A DNA stretch of 64,000 bases from positions 4,396,001 to 4,460,000 of the forward strand of contig NZ_CP060725.1 of the NCBI RefSeq assembly GCF_003797775.2. Reading direction: 5' to 3'. The DNA comes from Sphingopyxis sp. OPL5. Lineage in GTDB: Bacteria > Pseudomonadota > Alphaproteobacteria > Sphingomonadales > Sphingomonadaceae. The notes under the pieces were generated by a model that saw only the letters and a program-made list of their open reading frames with translations, was not told the DNA's origin and searched no databases. Every line of letters begins with the position of its first letter. The first letter of the stretch is position 1. The position numbers were made by a program, and so were the translations under genes. This document shows, one piece after another, positions 28,468-37,599 of this stretch.

Positions 28468-29784
28468 TCAATCTATCACCGCTAGCACGTCACCGAGTTT
28501 GGCGAACATCTGGTCGATCTGCACTTTCTCGACGATCAGCGGCGGCGACAGCGCGATGATGTCGCCGGTGGCGCGGACGAGCAGGCCGTCGTCGAAGCAG
28601 GCATGGAACAGCTCGGTCGCCCGCGCGGTCGGCGCGCCGGGGCGGGGTTCGAGTTCGATACCGGCGACGAGGCCGATGGTGCGAATGTCGATGACATGCC
28701 GCCGACCCTTCAGGCTGTGGGCAGCCTCGTCCCAATAAGCGGCGAGGTCGGCGGCGCGGTCGAACAGGCCGTCGCGGGCGTAGAGGTCGAGCGTCGCCAG
28801 CCCCGCCGCGCTGGCGAGCGGATGGCCCGAATAGGTGTAGCCGTGGAACAGCTCGATCCCGCCCGGGACGCTGTCGATCACGGCGTCGTGAAGGTCGCGC
28901 TTCACCGCGACCGCGCCCATCGGGACCGCAGCGTTGGTCAGCCCCTTGGCCATGGTCAGGATGTCGGGGGTGACGCCCCACGCCTCGGCCGCGGTGGCGG
29001 CGCCGACGCGGCCGAAGGCGGTGATCACCTCGTCGAAGATCAGCAATATGCCGTGGCGGTCGCAGATTTCGCGGAGGCGCTGCAGATAGCCGACTGGCGG
29101 GATCAGCACCCCGGTCGAACCCGCCATCGGCTCGACGATCACCGCCGCGATCGTTTCGGCGCCGTGGAGGTCGACGAGGCGCTGCAGGTCGTCGGCGAGT
29201 TCGGCGCCCTGCGGCGGGAAGCCGCGCGCGAAGGCGTTGCCGGGAACGCCGTGGGTGTGGCGGATATGGTCGGCGCCGGGCAGGCCGGGGCCGAAGGCGC
29301 GACGGTTGTTGCCGATGCCGCCGACGCTGATCCCGCCAAAGCCGGTGCCATGATAGCCGCGCTCGCGCCCGATCAGCCGCGTCCGGCTCCCCTGCCCGCG
29401 CGCACGCTGCACCGCGAGCGCAATTTTCAGCGCCGTATCAACCGATTCGCTGCCGCTGTTGGTAAAGAATATGCGGTCGAGACCATCGGGCATCAACGCC
29501 GCGACCCGGCTGGCGAGTTCGAAAACGAGTGGATGGCCGAGTTGGAAGGTCGGCGCGAAATCGAGGGTCCGCGCGGTTTGCGCGATCGCCTCGGCGATCT
29601 CGGGCCGGCAATGGCCGGCGTTGCAGCACCATAGCCCCGCGGTGCCGTCGAGGATCTGCCGGCCGTCGGCGCTTTGGTAATACATACCGCTCGCCGAGAC
29701 GAGTTGGCGCGGGTTTGTTTTATATGCCTTGTTCGCGGTGAAGGGCATCCAGAAGGCGGCGAGGGGATCGTTTTCGCGGTGCAT
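28468..29784 (-). CDS. class III aminotransferase (omega-amino acid--pyruvate type)
   Basis: PLP-dependent aminotransferase of 438 residues. The Schiff-base lysine is Lys280 (LTMAKGLTNA) and the PLP-binding aspartate is Asp251 (LIFDEVITAFGR). The N-terminus (FWMPFTANKAYK) and TAGLWCCNAGH resemble beta-alanine:pyruvate aminotransferases. It probably transfers an amino group from a terminal amine to pyruvate. It lies upstream of the PEP-CTERM gene on the same strand with a 113-base gap. Confidence 0.87.
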   Translation of the reverse strand: MHRENDPLAAFWMPFTANKAYKTNPRQLVSASGMYYQSADGRQILDGTAGLWCCNAGHCRPEIAEAIAQTARTLDFAPTFQLGHPLVFELASRVAALMPDGLDRIFFTNSGSESVDTALKIALAVQRARGQGSRTRLIGRERGYHGTGFGGISVGGIGNNRRAFGPGLPGADHIRHTHGVPGNAFARGFPPQGAELADDLQRLVDLHGAETIAAVIVEPMAGSTGVLIPPVGYLQRLREICDRHGILLIFDEVITAFGRVGAATAAEAWGVTPDILTMAKGLTNAAVPMGAVAVKRDLHDAVIDSVPGGIELFHGYTYSGHPLASAAGLATLDLYARDGLFDRAADLAAYWDEAAHSLKGRRHVIDIRTIGLVAGIELEPRPGAPTARATELFHACFDDGLLVRATGDIIALSPPLIVEKVQIDQMFAKLGDVLAVID

Positions 29785-29829
29785 TGTCGCCTCCTTAAAG
29801 CCCCCCTCCCCTGAACGGGAGGGGAGAAG

Positions 29830-30771
29830 TCAGTGCGCCGCCTTCTTGCGGCCCGGCAGCAGATGGAGCGCACCGACGATGATCCCGCCAAGCAACAGGC
29901 CGAAGATGCCCGCCCCGCCGGCGTTGATCAACCATTCCCACAGGCCCGCGACCGGCAAGCCGCCGCCGACAGCCTCCGCAAAATGTTCGAGCGGTTCGGA
30001 CAGGTTGGCCAGATGCAGGTCGTGCAGCCCGTGCAGCACGATCTGGCCGCCAACCCACAGCATCGCCGCGGTGCCGATCGTCGCCAGCGCCGCGAGCAGC
30101 TTCGGCATCGCCGTGACCAGCCCGCGCCCAATCGCGCGGCCGGCGCCGGTGCCGCCCTTGCTCATATGCAGCCCGATATCGTCCATCTTCACGATCAGCC
30201 CGACGACGCCGTACACCGCGATCGTGATGACGATCGCGACGACCGCGAGCGTCGCGGCGCGCATACCGAGCGGCTCGGTCAGCACTTCATTGAGCGCGAT
30301 CACCATGATTTCGCCCGACAGGATGAAATCGGTGCGGATCGCCCCCGACACCATTTCTTCCTCGTGATTCTTGTCGGCGACCAGCGCGACATCTTCCTCG
30401 AGCGGATGATCCTTGGCGGTCAGGCTGTGCCAGACCTTCTCTGCGCCCTCGAAGCAGAGATAGGCACCGCCGACCATCAGGATCGGGGTGATCGCCCATT
30501 GCGCGAGCGCCGACAGCAACAGCAGCACCGGAAGGATGAAGATCAGCTTGTTCTTGATCGACCCCTTGGCGATCCGCCAGATGATCGGCAGTTCGCGGTT
30601 GGGCGTGAAACCGGTCAGATAGCGCGGGGTTACCGCGGTGTCGTCGATCACCACCCCGGCGGCCTTCACCCCTGCCTTGGACGCCGCGGCGCCGATATCG
30701 TCGATGCTCGCCGCCGCCACCTTGGCGATGGTCGCCACATCGTCGAGCAGCGCGAAAAGTCCTGAAGGCAT
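29830..30771 (-). CDS. DUF808 (YedI-like) inner-membrane protein
   Basis: A 313-residue polytopic membrane protein. The N-terminal PSGLFALLDDVATIAKVAAA and the following PNRELPIIWRIAKGS segment are diagnostic of DUF808/YedI. Several long hydrophobic helices follow. Its function is unknown. It stands alone between the aminotransferase and glucokinase. Confidence 0.88.
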   Translation of the reverse strand: MPSGLFALLDDVATIAKVAAASIDDIGAAASKAGVKAAGVVIDDTAVTPRYLTGFTPNRELPIIWRIAKGSIKNKLIFILPVLLLLSALAQWAITPILMVGGAYLCFEGAEKVWHSLTAKDHPLEEDVALVADKNHEEEMVSGAIRTDFILSGEIMVIALNEVLTEPLGMRAATLAVVAIVITIAVYGVVGLIVKMDDIGLHMSKGGTGAGRAIGRGLVTAMPKLLAALATIGTAAMLWVGGQIVLHGLHDLHLANLSEPLEHFAEAVGGGLPVAGLWEWLINAGGAGIFGLLLGGIIVGALHLLPGRKKAAH

Positions 30772-30847
30772 ATAAGCTTGATCCCCGTGGCAGTTTCCCC
30801 CGCTCTATCGAGCCGGAGCGCCATGCGAAAGGGGATGTTGCGCCGCG

Positions 30848-31819
30848 TCAGAGATGCTGGCGCGCAAAGGCGGCCGCCGCGCCGAACAATCCGGGCTGTG
30901 GGTGGGTGATCAGCTTCACCGGCAAGGCGGCCATAAAACCCTCGAACCGGCCCTTTTCGACGAACCGTTCGGGGAAGCCCGATTTGATCAGGCTGTCCTT
31001 GATCCGGAGGCCGAGGCCACCCGCGATCACCACGCCGCTCGCCCCCTGCGCCAGCGCGAGGTCGCCCGACACGCTGCCGAGCGACAGGCAGAAGCGGTCG
31101 ATCGCCGCGGCGGCGAGGCTGTCGGTGCCGCTGGTGCCGTTGGTCCAGATCGTGCGGTCGTCGAGCGGGGTCACCGCGCGCCCCTCCATCGCTGCGAGCG
31201 TCTCGTATATGTCAACGATGCCGGGTCCCGAGACGATGCGTTCGATCGATACGCGGCGATGGCGTTTGCGCAGCCGCGCGAGGATCGCGTCCTCGATGCT
31301 GTCGAGCGGCGCGAAGTCGATATGGCCGCCCTCGGTCGCCTGGACACGATAGTCGGTGCCGTCGCGCCAGATGTGCGCGACGCCGAGACCCGTGCCGGGT
31401 CCGATGACGCTGATCGTGCCGGTTTCGGGAAGCGGCGTTTCGGGGCCGCAGAGCGTCTCGAAATAGCCGCTATCGGCCTGCGCCACGGCATGGCCGACCG
31501 CCTCGAAATCATTGACCAGCACATAGCGGTCGACGTTGAGCTTTTCGCCGATCAGCGCGGGGCGGATAATCCACGGGTTGTTGGTGAAGCGGATCACCTC
31601 ACCGCGCGTCGGCCCGGCGATCGCGATCGCGATGCCGCGCGGCAGGACTCCGCCCTGCTGGCGGCCGAAATCCTCCCACGCGGTCTGGAAGCTGGCATGG
31701 TCCTTGGTGTGCAAGGTCGTCGCTTCACCGAGCGACAGGACACGGCCATCCGCAATCTCGGCGATCGCGAAGCGCGCGTGGGTGCCGCCGATATCGACCG
31801 TGACGATGGACTCGCTCAT
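30848..31819 (-). CDS. glk: glucokinase
   Basis: ATP-dependent glucose kinase of 323 residues. The phosphate-1 motif is VDIGGTHARFA at residues 8-18, then LVNDFEAVGHA, the GPGTGLGVA loop and EGGHIDFAP. The proteobacterial Glk family fits throughout. The ATG at 31,819 was chosen because the open frame upstream to 32,758 is antisense to the methyltransferase gene and low in complexity. No edd, eda or zwf gene is adjacent. Confidence 0.92.
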   Translation of the reverse strand: MSESIVTVDIGGTHARFAIAEIADGRVLSLGEATTLHTKDHASFQTAWEDFGRQQGGVLPRGIAIAIAGPTRGEVIRFTNNPWIIRPALIGEKLNVDRYVLVNDFEAVGHAVAQADSGYFETLCGPETPLPETGTISVIGPGTGLGVAHIWRDGTDYRVQATEGGHIDFAPLDSIEDAILARLRKRHRRVSIERIVSGPGIVDIYETLAAMEGRAVTPLDDRTIWTNGTSGTDSLAAAAIDRFCLSLGSVSGDLALAQGASGVVIAGGLGLRIKDSLIKSGFPERFVEKGRFEGFMAALPVKLITHPQPGLFGAAAAFARQHL

Positions 31820-31966
31820 ATCTCTCCCTGACGGCATCCCGCGATAATCTGGCCGCAAGACTGTCGCATGACCCGGCGGCTGGCAACAGGGCATAGCTAT
31901 GCGCAGGACTTGTCCCGGCGACGGATATCCGATACTTGCGAATAGATCGCAATAAGGAGCATCGTC

Positions 31967-32821
31967 ATGAGCAGCGCCGCACCATCCCGTACGCATGAAT
32001 GGACCGGCGCAAGCGGCGACAACTGGGTCCTCCACCAACAGCGACTCGACCTGATGCTCGCGGCGTTCGGCGATGCCGCAATCGCCGCCGCCGATGTCGC
32101 ACCCGGCGACCATATCCTCGACATCGGATGCGGCGCGGGCGCGACGAGCTTTGCCCTGGCGGCGCGGACGGGGTCCGAAGGCCATGTACTCGGCGTCGAT
32201 ATTTCTCCGCAGTTGATCGCCCGCGCCAGCGCCGATGCCCCGGCCGATGCGCCGGTCGCATTCCGGCTCGCCGATGCCGCCACCGCGGCGTGGGAACCGG
32301 CGGCGGCCGACCTGCTGTTTTCGCGTTTCGGGGTGATGTTCTTCGACGATCCGGTCGCGGCCTTCGACCACATGCGGGGCGCCCTGAAACCCGGTGGGCG
32401 GTTGGCTTTCGCCTGCTGGCGCACACCGGCGGAGAACGACTGGGTGCGCCTGCCGATGACGGCGATCCGCGATCTGGTTACGCCGCCTGTGACCGATCCA
32501 CTGGCCCCCGGCCCATTCGCCTTCGCCGACCGCGCGCGAATCGAGGACATCCTCGCGGCCGCGGGGTTTGCGGACATCGCAATCGCCCCGTTCGATACGG
32601 TCATTCCCTATGGCCATGGCGCGACGCGCGCGGCGGCGATCGACGATGCCGTGCTGCTGGCGTCGGCGGTCGGACCGCTGTCGCGCGCACTCACCGATCA
32701 ACCCGATGATATCCGGGCAAAAGCCGCCGATGCGGTGCGCGCAACCTTCGCCCGGCAACCCGGCGAATCATCGGTACTTATCAACGGCGCAGCGTGGATC
32801 GTGACCGCAAAAAATAGTTAA
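31967..32821 (+). CDS. class I SAM-dependent methyltransferase
   Basis: A 284-residue methyltransferase with motif I at about residues 50-60 (ILDIGCGAGAT) and the later ALKPGGRLAFACWR block. The closest class is UbiE/COQ5-like small-molecule methyltransferases. The substrate is unknown. It is divergent from glk across 147 bases and is the last intact core gene before the accessory region. Confidence 0.85.
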   Translation: MSSAAPSRTHEWTGASGDNWVLHQQRLDLMLAAFGDAAIAAADVAPGDHILDIGCGAGATSFALAARTGSEGHVLGVDISPQLIARASADAPADAPVAFRLADAATAAWEPAAADLLFSRFGVMFFDDPVAAFDHMRGALKPGGRLAFACWRTPAENDWVRLPMTAIRDLVTPPVTDPLAPGPFAFADRARIEDILAAAGFADIAIAPFDTVIPYGHGATRAAAIDDAVLLASAVGPLSRALTDQPDDIRAKAADAVRATFARQPGESSVLINGAAWIVTAKNS

Positions 32822-32870
32822 AAAGCGCGACGAACGGAGAGACGACAACGCTGTCCGTCGGCCGCGAATC

Positions 32871-32882
32871 GCGCTATGATAG
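32871..32882 (+). repeat. 12-base direct repeat, copy 1
   Basis: GCGCTATGATAG occurs here and again exactly at 33,167-33,178, with 296 bases from start to start. It could be a target duplication around a small inserted element or a chance repeat. Confidence 0.4.
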
Positions 32883-33166
32883 GGAACGATCACGGGAGCG
32901 ACCACGGACGTCTGCCTGGGGGGTATACAGGCCCCGTGATCAGCAACCGCGAGACGTTTCGGACGTACTGCCCGGGGTATTCATCCACTTGCATCGGGCC
33001 TCGCGGCCAAGCTGCCGAAGCGGCACCAAGCCGCTTTCATATCTGCGATGAAGGAAATGGCGCCCCAGCGTGGATAAATGGGACGAATATCAGTCGCAAC
33101 TGCTACTACGCTAGAGCCGCCGTAGACCGCCGTGTACCGTCGATTGCCAACGTCACCGACGTCACC

Positions 33167-33178
33167 GCGCTATGATAG
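33167..33178 (+). repeat. 12-base direct repeat, copy 2
   Basis: Second copy of GCGCTATGATAG, the partner of the copy at 32,871-32,882. Confidence 0.4.
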
Positions 33179-33405
33179 CGGCACGAACAGCTACAATGTC
33201 GCGAGCGACACCGGTCGGCAAGGATGCGGAGGCTGTCGCGGCAAGGTCTTGCCGCTGTCCACGAATAGGCGCCCCCGCAGTCTCGATCGACCACGCTGAT
33301 TTGCGGCTGGTCCGTCACCCAAGCTCCAGCCGTTGCCGGCTCGCGATCCGGCAGCAACCTGATCGGACTTCGGCGTTCGAGGTCACCTGCTCGCGTCGCA
33401 GTGTC

Positions 33406-33764
33406 ACGCCGGCCAGCGCGGAGAATCGCGGCGAGGTCGAGGCACTCACTCGGACCGTTCAGGCCGTCACCGGCGACAGCGTTGAGATCGCCTGGATCGA
33501 CCAAGGCTATACCGGCGACCATGCCGCACAGGCCGCCCAACAGCACGGCATCACCCTAGAAGTCGTCAAATTGCCCGAGGCAAAGCGCGGCTTCGTTCTC
33601 CCGCCTCGCCGGTGGGTGGTCGAACGCTCCTTCGCATGGGCACCAACTTCTGCAGGCCGGTCAAGTACTACGAATGATATGCGCAAACACTCGTAGGGCC
33701 ACATGACGTCGCTTTCAGCGCCATCATGATCAGACAAGTCGCGGCGCTCGCCAGATATTCATAA
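33406..33764 (+). pseudogene. decayed IS5-family transposase, C-terminal part
   Basis: Residues such as TPASAENRGEVEALTRTV, WIDQGYTGDHAA, LEVVKLPEAKRGFVLPPRRW and VVERSFAWA match the C-terminal catalytic region of IS5-type DDE transposases, including the conserved YTG and the Glu of VVERSF. After FAWA (about 33,640) the frame must shift by +1 to read on through NFCRPVKYYE, an in-frame stop, and YAQTLVG...AFSAIMIRQVAALA, ending near 33,764. The N-terminal half and any recognisable terminal repeat are missing. The copy is dead. Confidence 0.8.
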
Positions 33765-33834
33765 CTACCTCTGGCTAACACTGCTCGCAATCCCGACGAT
33801 TAAAAAAAGTCAGAAACCACTAGGATTTTACCTT

Positions 33835-34761
33835 TTACGGCTTGGAGCTGCCGGCGTTGAGGTTCAATGTTTCTTGAAGCTGCGTTCGCAGGAACTCGAT
33901 CAATGCGCGGCTGCGTTTCGACATGTGATGCTTCGAAGGAAACAGGGCCGAGATCGTTCCGCGCTTGGATCGCCATTCCGACATGATGCGCACGATATCG
34001 CCTGAGCGAAGAGCTTCCTGAATAGCGTAGTTCGGAAGCATGCCGATACCGGCACCGCCCTGAATGAGAAAGCGCGCCGCCATGCCGCTGTTGACCCGTA
34101 GAGGTGTGGTAAGGTTTACAGTCTCGGTTTTCCCCGTATCGGTCTCAAGTGACACCCGATCCGGATTGAACACGCCGGAAATCCCGACCCAGCTATGGGC
34201 CGCCAGCTCTGAAGGGCGGGTCGGGCAACCATGTTCGGCCAGATAGGACTCGCTGGCACACAGAACCATCTCCATCGGCGCCAGCGTCACGGCGAACAGC
34301 GCACTGTCGGTAAGCCAGCCTGATCTGAGCGAGAGGTCGATACCCTCATCGACGATGTTGAGGATCCGATCCTCGAGGATCAGATCCAGTTCGATGTTGG
34401 GATGCAATGTGCGGAACTCCGCCATAGCGGGCACCACGAAATTCAGGCCCAAATTATAGGAGCAGGTCAGCCGAACCTTACCCTTTTCGCTCTCCCGCGT
34501 GCGCTCCACGCCCTGCTGGGCGCGTTCGGCTTCGGCGACGATGCGCGCGCAGCTCTCATAATATTCGAGCCCCTCATCGGTTAGGGCCAGTGACCGCGTG
34601 GTGCGAATCATCAGGGTTACGTCGAGCGATTCCTCAAGCGAAGTCAGATGCTGGCTGACGGCCGACTTTGCGATGCCAAGCGCGCGCGCTGCCTCGGAAA
34701 AGCTGCCCTTCTCGACGATCTTGGCGAAAACCGCCATTCTGTAGAGGTTGCGCAGTGGCAT
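33835..34761 (-). CDS. LysR-type regulator, probable regulator of the iso operon
   Basis: LysR-family transcription factor of 308 residues. The winged helix-turn-helix is at about residues 18-45 (GSFSEAARALGIAKSAVSQHL), followed by a LysR substrate-binding domain. It is transcribed away from isoG and shares a 124-base spacer with it, the classic layout of an autoregulated LysR activator and its target operon. LysR-type genes are known beside isoprene clusters in Gram-negative degraders. An isoprene-derived metabolite is a likely inducer, but that is inference. Confidence 0.85.
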   Translation of the reverse strand: MPLRNLYRMAVFAKIVEKGSFSEAARALGIAKSAVSQHLTSLEESLDVTLMIRTTRSLALTDEGLEYYESCARIVAEAERAQQGVERTRESEKGKVRLTCSYNLGLNFVVPAMAEFRTLHPNIELDLILEDRILNIVDEGIDLSLRSGWLTDSALFAVTLAPMEMVLCASESYLAEHGCPTRPSELAAHSWVGISGVFNPDRVSLETDTGKTETVNLTTPLRVNSGMAARFLIQGGAGIGMLPNYAIQEALRSGDIVRIMSEWRSKRGTISALFPSKHHMSKRSRALIEFLRTQLQETLNLNAGSSKP

Positions 34762-34885
34762 CGTTCACCCAATCAGAACAGTGAAATCAAAGAATACCAG
34801 ATTATCAGAACGATGCAGATATTGCACTCTGCTTTCAACGATCCAAGCCGGTTGACCCGGCGAACGACCATGTTGGGAGAGAAGA
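34762..34885 (+). promoter_or_regulatory. divergent lysR-isoG control region
   Basis: The spacer holds two exact ATCAGAAC direct repeats, at 34,772-34,779 and 34,804-34,811. They are 32 bases apart, about three helix turns, so on one face of the DNA. A dyad GCAGA-N8-TCTGC follows at 34,815-34,832. These are candidate LysR binding and promoter elements. The isoG ATG has a GGGAGAGAAG ribosome site. No confident -10/-35 pair was found. Confidence 0.5.
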
Positions 34886-36103
34886 ATGTCTGGACCGTTG
34901 TCCGGCGTGCGCGTGATCGATGCCACCACGATGTTGTCGGGGCCGTGGGCCACGATGATCCTGGCGGACCAGGGCGCAGACGTCATCAAGGTGGAGACAC
35001 CGGGTAAGGGAGATCATATACGTTCGCTCGGCAATCGCCGGGGCGGCATGTCCTCGATGTTCCTCAACATCAACCGCAACAAGCGCTCGATCGCGCTCGA
35101 CCTCAAAAACCCGGCGGGCGTCGATGCGCTCAAGAAGCTGGTCGAGAGCGCCGATATCTTCGTCCAGAATTTTCGTCCCGGCGTTATGCAGCGCCTGGGG
35201 CTCGGTTATGAGGCGCTGAAGGCGATCAACCCGAAGCTCATCTATCTCTCGATCTCCGGTTTCGGCGACGAGGGTCCCTGGGTCGGGAAGCCGGTCTACG
35301 ACCCGGTTATCCAGGCCGTCTCTGGTCTCACCACCATCCAGGCCGGCAGCGATGGCGAGCGCCCTCGCCTCATCCGCACGGTGCTTCCCGACAAGCTCGC
35401 GGCGGTGATGGCGGCGCAGACGATGACCGCAGCGCTGGTCGGGCGCGGCACCGAGGGTCAGGGTCAGCACATTCGCCTGTCGATGCTCGATTCGGTGCTC
35501 TATTTTCTCTGGGCCTCCGACATGGGCGGCCTCACCTATCCCGATCAGGCGGATGCCCCGGCGACCGCCGCCTCCTTCATCGACCTCATCTACGAGACCG
35601 CCGATGGCCACATGACCGTGTCGATCATGTCGGACAAGGAATGGCGGGGCCTTTGCACGGCGTTCGAGAAGCCGGAGTGGCTCGCCGACGAGCGCTTCTG
35701 CTCTGCCGAGAACCGCGATGCCAATGTCGATGCCCGCCTCGAACTAACGCAAGATGTGCTCAAGACGATGCCGACCGCCCATTGGATGGCGCTGCTGGAG
35801 AAGCATGACGTCCCGTGCGCACCGGCTCTCACCCGCCGCGAGGTCATCGCGCATCCGCAAGTGATCGCGAACAATATCCTCCTCGAATATCATCACCCTG
35901 CAGCAGGCCCGCTGCGTCAGACCCGCGCGCCAGCCCGTTTCGAGAAGACCCCGACCGCCCACCGCAGCGGCGCGCCGCTCCTCAACGAGCATGGCGCCGA
36001 GCTTCTGGCCGAGGTGGGCTATGACAGCAGCGCGATCGAGAAGCTGCGCCACGACGGCGCGCTGGGCCTCGATCCCGAACAGACACGCGAACAAGCCGCT
36101 TAA
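34886..36103 (+). CDS. isoG: family III CoA-transferase IsoG
   Basis: CaiB/BaiF-type CoA-transferase of 405 residues. The catalytic aspartate is Asp139 (KPVYDPVIQA). Family blocks ADVIKVETPG, SIALDLKNPAG and NFRPGVM are present. In isoprene degraders IsoG is proposed to activate 2-glutathionyl-2-methyl-3-butenoate to its CoA thioester. It is first in the gene order isoG-H-I-J-aldH-A-F, which identifies it. Spacing to isoH is 15 bases. Confidence 0.9.
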   Translation: MSGPLSGVRVIDATTMLSGPWATMILADQGADVIKVETPGKGDHIRSLGNRRGGMSSMFLNINRNKRSIALDLKNPAGVDALKKLVESADIFVQNFRPGVMQRLGLGYEALKAINPKLIYLSISGFGDEGPWVGKPVYDPVIQAVSGLTTIQAGSDGERPRLIRTVLPDKLAAVMAAQTMTAALVGRGTEGQGQHIRLSMLDSVLYFLWASDMGGLTYPDQADAPATAASFIDLIYETADGHMTVSIMSDKEWRGLCTAFEKPEWLADERFCSAENRDANVDARLELTQDVLKTMPTAHWMALLEKHDVPCAPALTRREVIAHPQVIANNILLEYHHPAAGPLRQTRAPARFEKTPTAHRSGAPLLNEHGAELLAEVGYDSSAIEKLRHDGALGLDPEQTREQAA

Positions 36104-36118
36104 GGAGAGGCACGGACA

Positions 36119-36799
36119 ATGACGACAGCTTTGGTGGTGGGTGCCGACAAGGGCATCGCCTGGAATATCGCCAAGCAACTCGCGGATCGCGGCGACACGG
36201 TTTATGCGGCGATCATGGGGGAAAGCACCGATTTCGAGGATGCTTCCGTCACCATCCTGCCCAAGGTGGATGTGACGTCGGGCGATGCCGTGAGCGGCAT
36301 GGTCAAAACGCTGCAGGAGAGCGGCGTCAAGGTCGACGTGCTGTATCATATCGCCGGCGTCATGACCTTGGACGAGCTCGGCAAGATCGACTACGACAGG
36401 CTCAACTGGGAATTCCAGATCAACACGGTCGGGCCGCTGCGCACGATCGAGGCTTCGTTGCCGCTGCTGCAGGAAGGCTCGAAGGTCGGAATCGTCACGA
36501 GCCGGGTAGGCTCGCTCGGCGACAACAGCTCGGGCGGCCAGTATAGCTATCGTCTATCGAAGGCGGCCGCCAACATGGTCGGCCTCAACCTGCACCATGA
36601 CCTGAAGAAGCAGGGCATTGCCGTGCGGATGCTCCATCCCGGCATGGTGAAGACGGACCTCGTGAAGGATTATCCCGGCGACTATAATTATATTTCGCCC
36701 GCCGAGGCCGCCACGGGCCTTATCGCACGCATGGACGAGCTGACGCTCGAGACCGCCGGCGACTTCCGCCACTCGAACGGACAGGCGCTCATCTGGTGA
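36119..36799 (+). CDS. isoH: 1-hydroxy-2-glutathionyl-2-methyl-3-butene dehydrogenase IsoH
   Basis: Short-chain dehydrogenase of 226 residues. The cofactor motif is VVGADKGIA (residues 6-14), the catalytic Ser128 is in VTSRVGS, and the Tyr144-Lys148 pair lies in YSYRLSK. IsoH of Rhodococcus AD45 oxidises the glutathione adduct alcohol twice, via the aldehyde to the acid, with NAD+. The size and position between isoG and isoI fit. A 10-codon ATG frame (36,812-36,844) lies between it and isoI. Confidence 0.9.
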   Translation: MTTALVVGADKGIAWNIAKQLADRGDTVYAAIMGESTDFEDASVTILPKVDVTSGDAVSGMVKTLQESGVKVDVLYHIAGVMTLDELGKIDYDRLNWEFQINTVGPLRTIEASLPLLQEGSKVGIVTSRVGSLGDNSSGGQYSYRLSKAAANMVGLNLHHDLKKQGIAVRMLHPGMVKTDLVKDYPGDYNYISPAEAATGLIARMDELTLETAGDFRHSNGQALIW

Positions 36800-36864
36800 G
36801 GTGATAATAAAATGTCCGACAAGGCCGAGGCAAACATCGGCTGATCGGAGGAAAGGAGAGGATA

Positions 36865-37599
36865 ATGGTGAAGCTGTATTGCTACGGTCCGGGATGGTCG
36901 GTTCCCTGCATCAGTCCCTATGTGACCAAGGTTGCCTTTTACATGGACCTGGCCGGGATCGACTACCAGTTGGTCGGCGCCAACCCGTTCACCCTGAAGG
37001 CGGACACGCCGCACGGCAAGCTGCCAACGATCGAGGATGACGACGGCACGATCGTCGCGGATTCGACCGCCATCATCCGCCACTTCGAGGCGAGCCGCAG
37101 CGAGCCGCTCGACAGGGGAGCGGACGCGCGCGAGCGCGCGCAGATGATGGCGTTCAATCGCCTGCTCGACGAGCATTTCTACTGGTCGGCGGTCATTCAG
37201 CCACGCTGGCGCGAGCAGGCGAACTGGGAAACGTATGTTCCCATCATCTGTGGCGGCAACCAGCCCGACGCATCGCTGCGCAACGAGCTCGAGACCTTCC
37301 GCCGCATGGTGCTCGGCGAGTTCGATGGGCAGGGCATGGGCCGCCTCAACGCGGAGCAGGTCTATGCCCGCGCGCGGCAGGACGTCGATGCGCTTGCCGG
37401 CCAGCTCGGCGACCAGCCCTATTTCATGGGTGACAAGCCGCGCTCGATCGATGCCAATGTGCTCTCGCTCCTCAAGCATACGCTCGAGACGCCCTTCATC
37501 TTCGACACCAAGGACTACGTCGCCTCGAAGCCCAATCTAGTCGCCTATGTCGAGCGGCTCAGGGCCCGGATCTCCGACGTCAGCAAAAAGGCGGCATGA
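36865..37599 (+). CDS. isoI: glutathione S-transferase IsoI (epoxide-conjugating)
   Basis: A 244-residue glutathione S-transferase. The N-terminal thioredoxin-like domain has ISPYVTKVAFYMDLAG, the cis-Pro motif HGKLPTIED and ADSTAIIRHFE. The all-helical C-domain carries SIDANVLSLLKHTLE, like the failed-axon-connections/metaxin-type GSTs. In isoprene metabolism IsoI joins glutathione to 1,2-epoxy-2-methyl-3-butene. Assignment as IsoI rather than IsoJ rests on gene order. A strong AGGAAAGGAGAGG ribosome site precedes the ATG. Confidence 0.85.
   Translation: MVKLYCYGPGWSVPCISPYVTKVAFYMDLAGIDYQLVGANPFTLKADTPHGKLPTIEDDDGTIVADSTAIIRHFEASRSEPLDRGADARERAQMMAFNRLLDEHFYWSAVIQPRWREQANWETYVPIICGGNQPDASLRNELETFRRMVLGEFDGQGMGRLNAEQVYARARQDVDALAGQLGDQPYFMGDKPRSIDANVLSLLKHTLETPFIFDTKDYVASKPNLVAYVERLRARISDVSKKAA

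Larger units (their letters stand above)
32822..33405. other. gene-poor stretch at the left edge of the accessory region
   Basis: I see no convincing gene here. The open frames present (for example 32,876-33,175) have poor composition and no recognisable motif. The stretch holds a 12-base direct repeat, a small tandem ACGTCACCG doublet near 33,150-33,170, and sequence that may be decayed coding DNA next to the transposase remnant. Confidence 0.5.

Noticed and set aside
33106..33546. Minus-strand open frame of 146 codons opposite the IS5 remnant
   Set aside because: It is antisense to recognisable transposase sequence and has no motif of its own.
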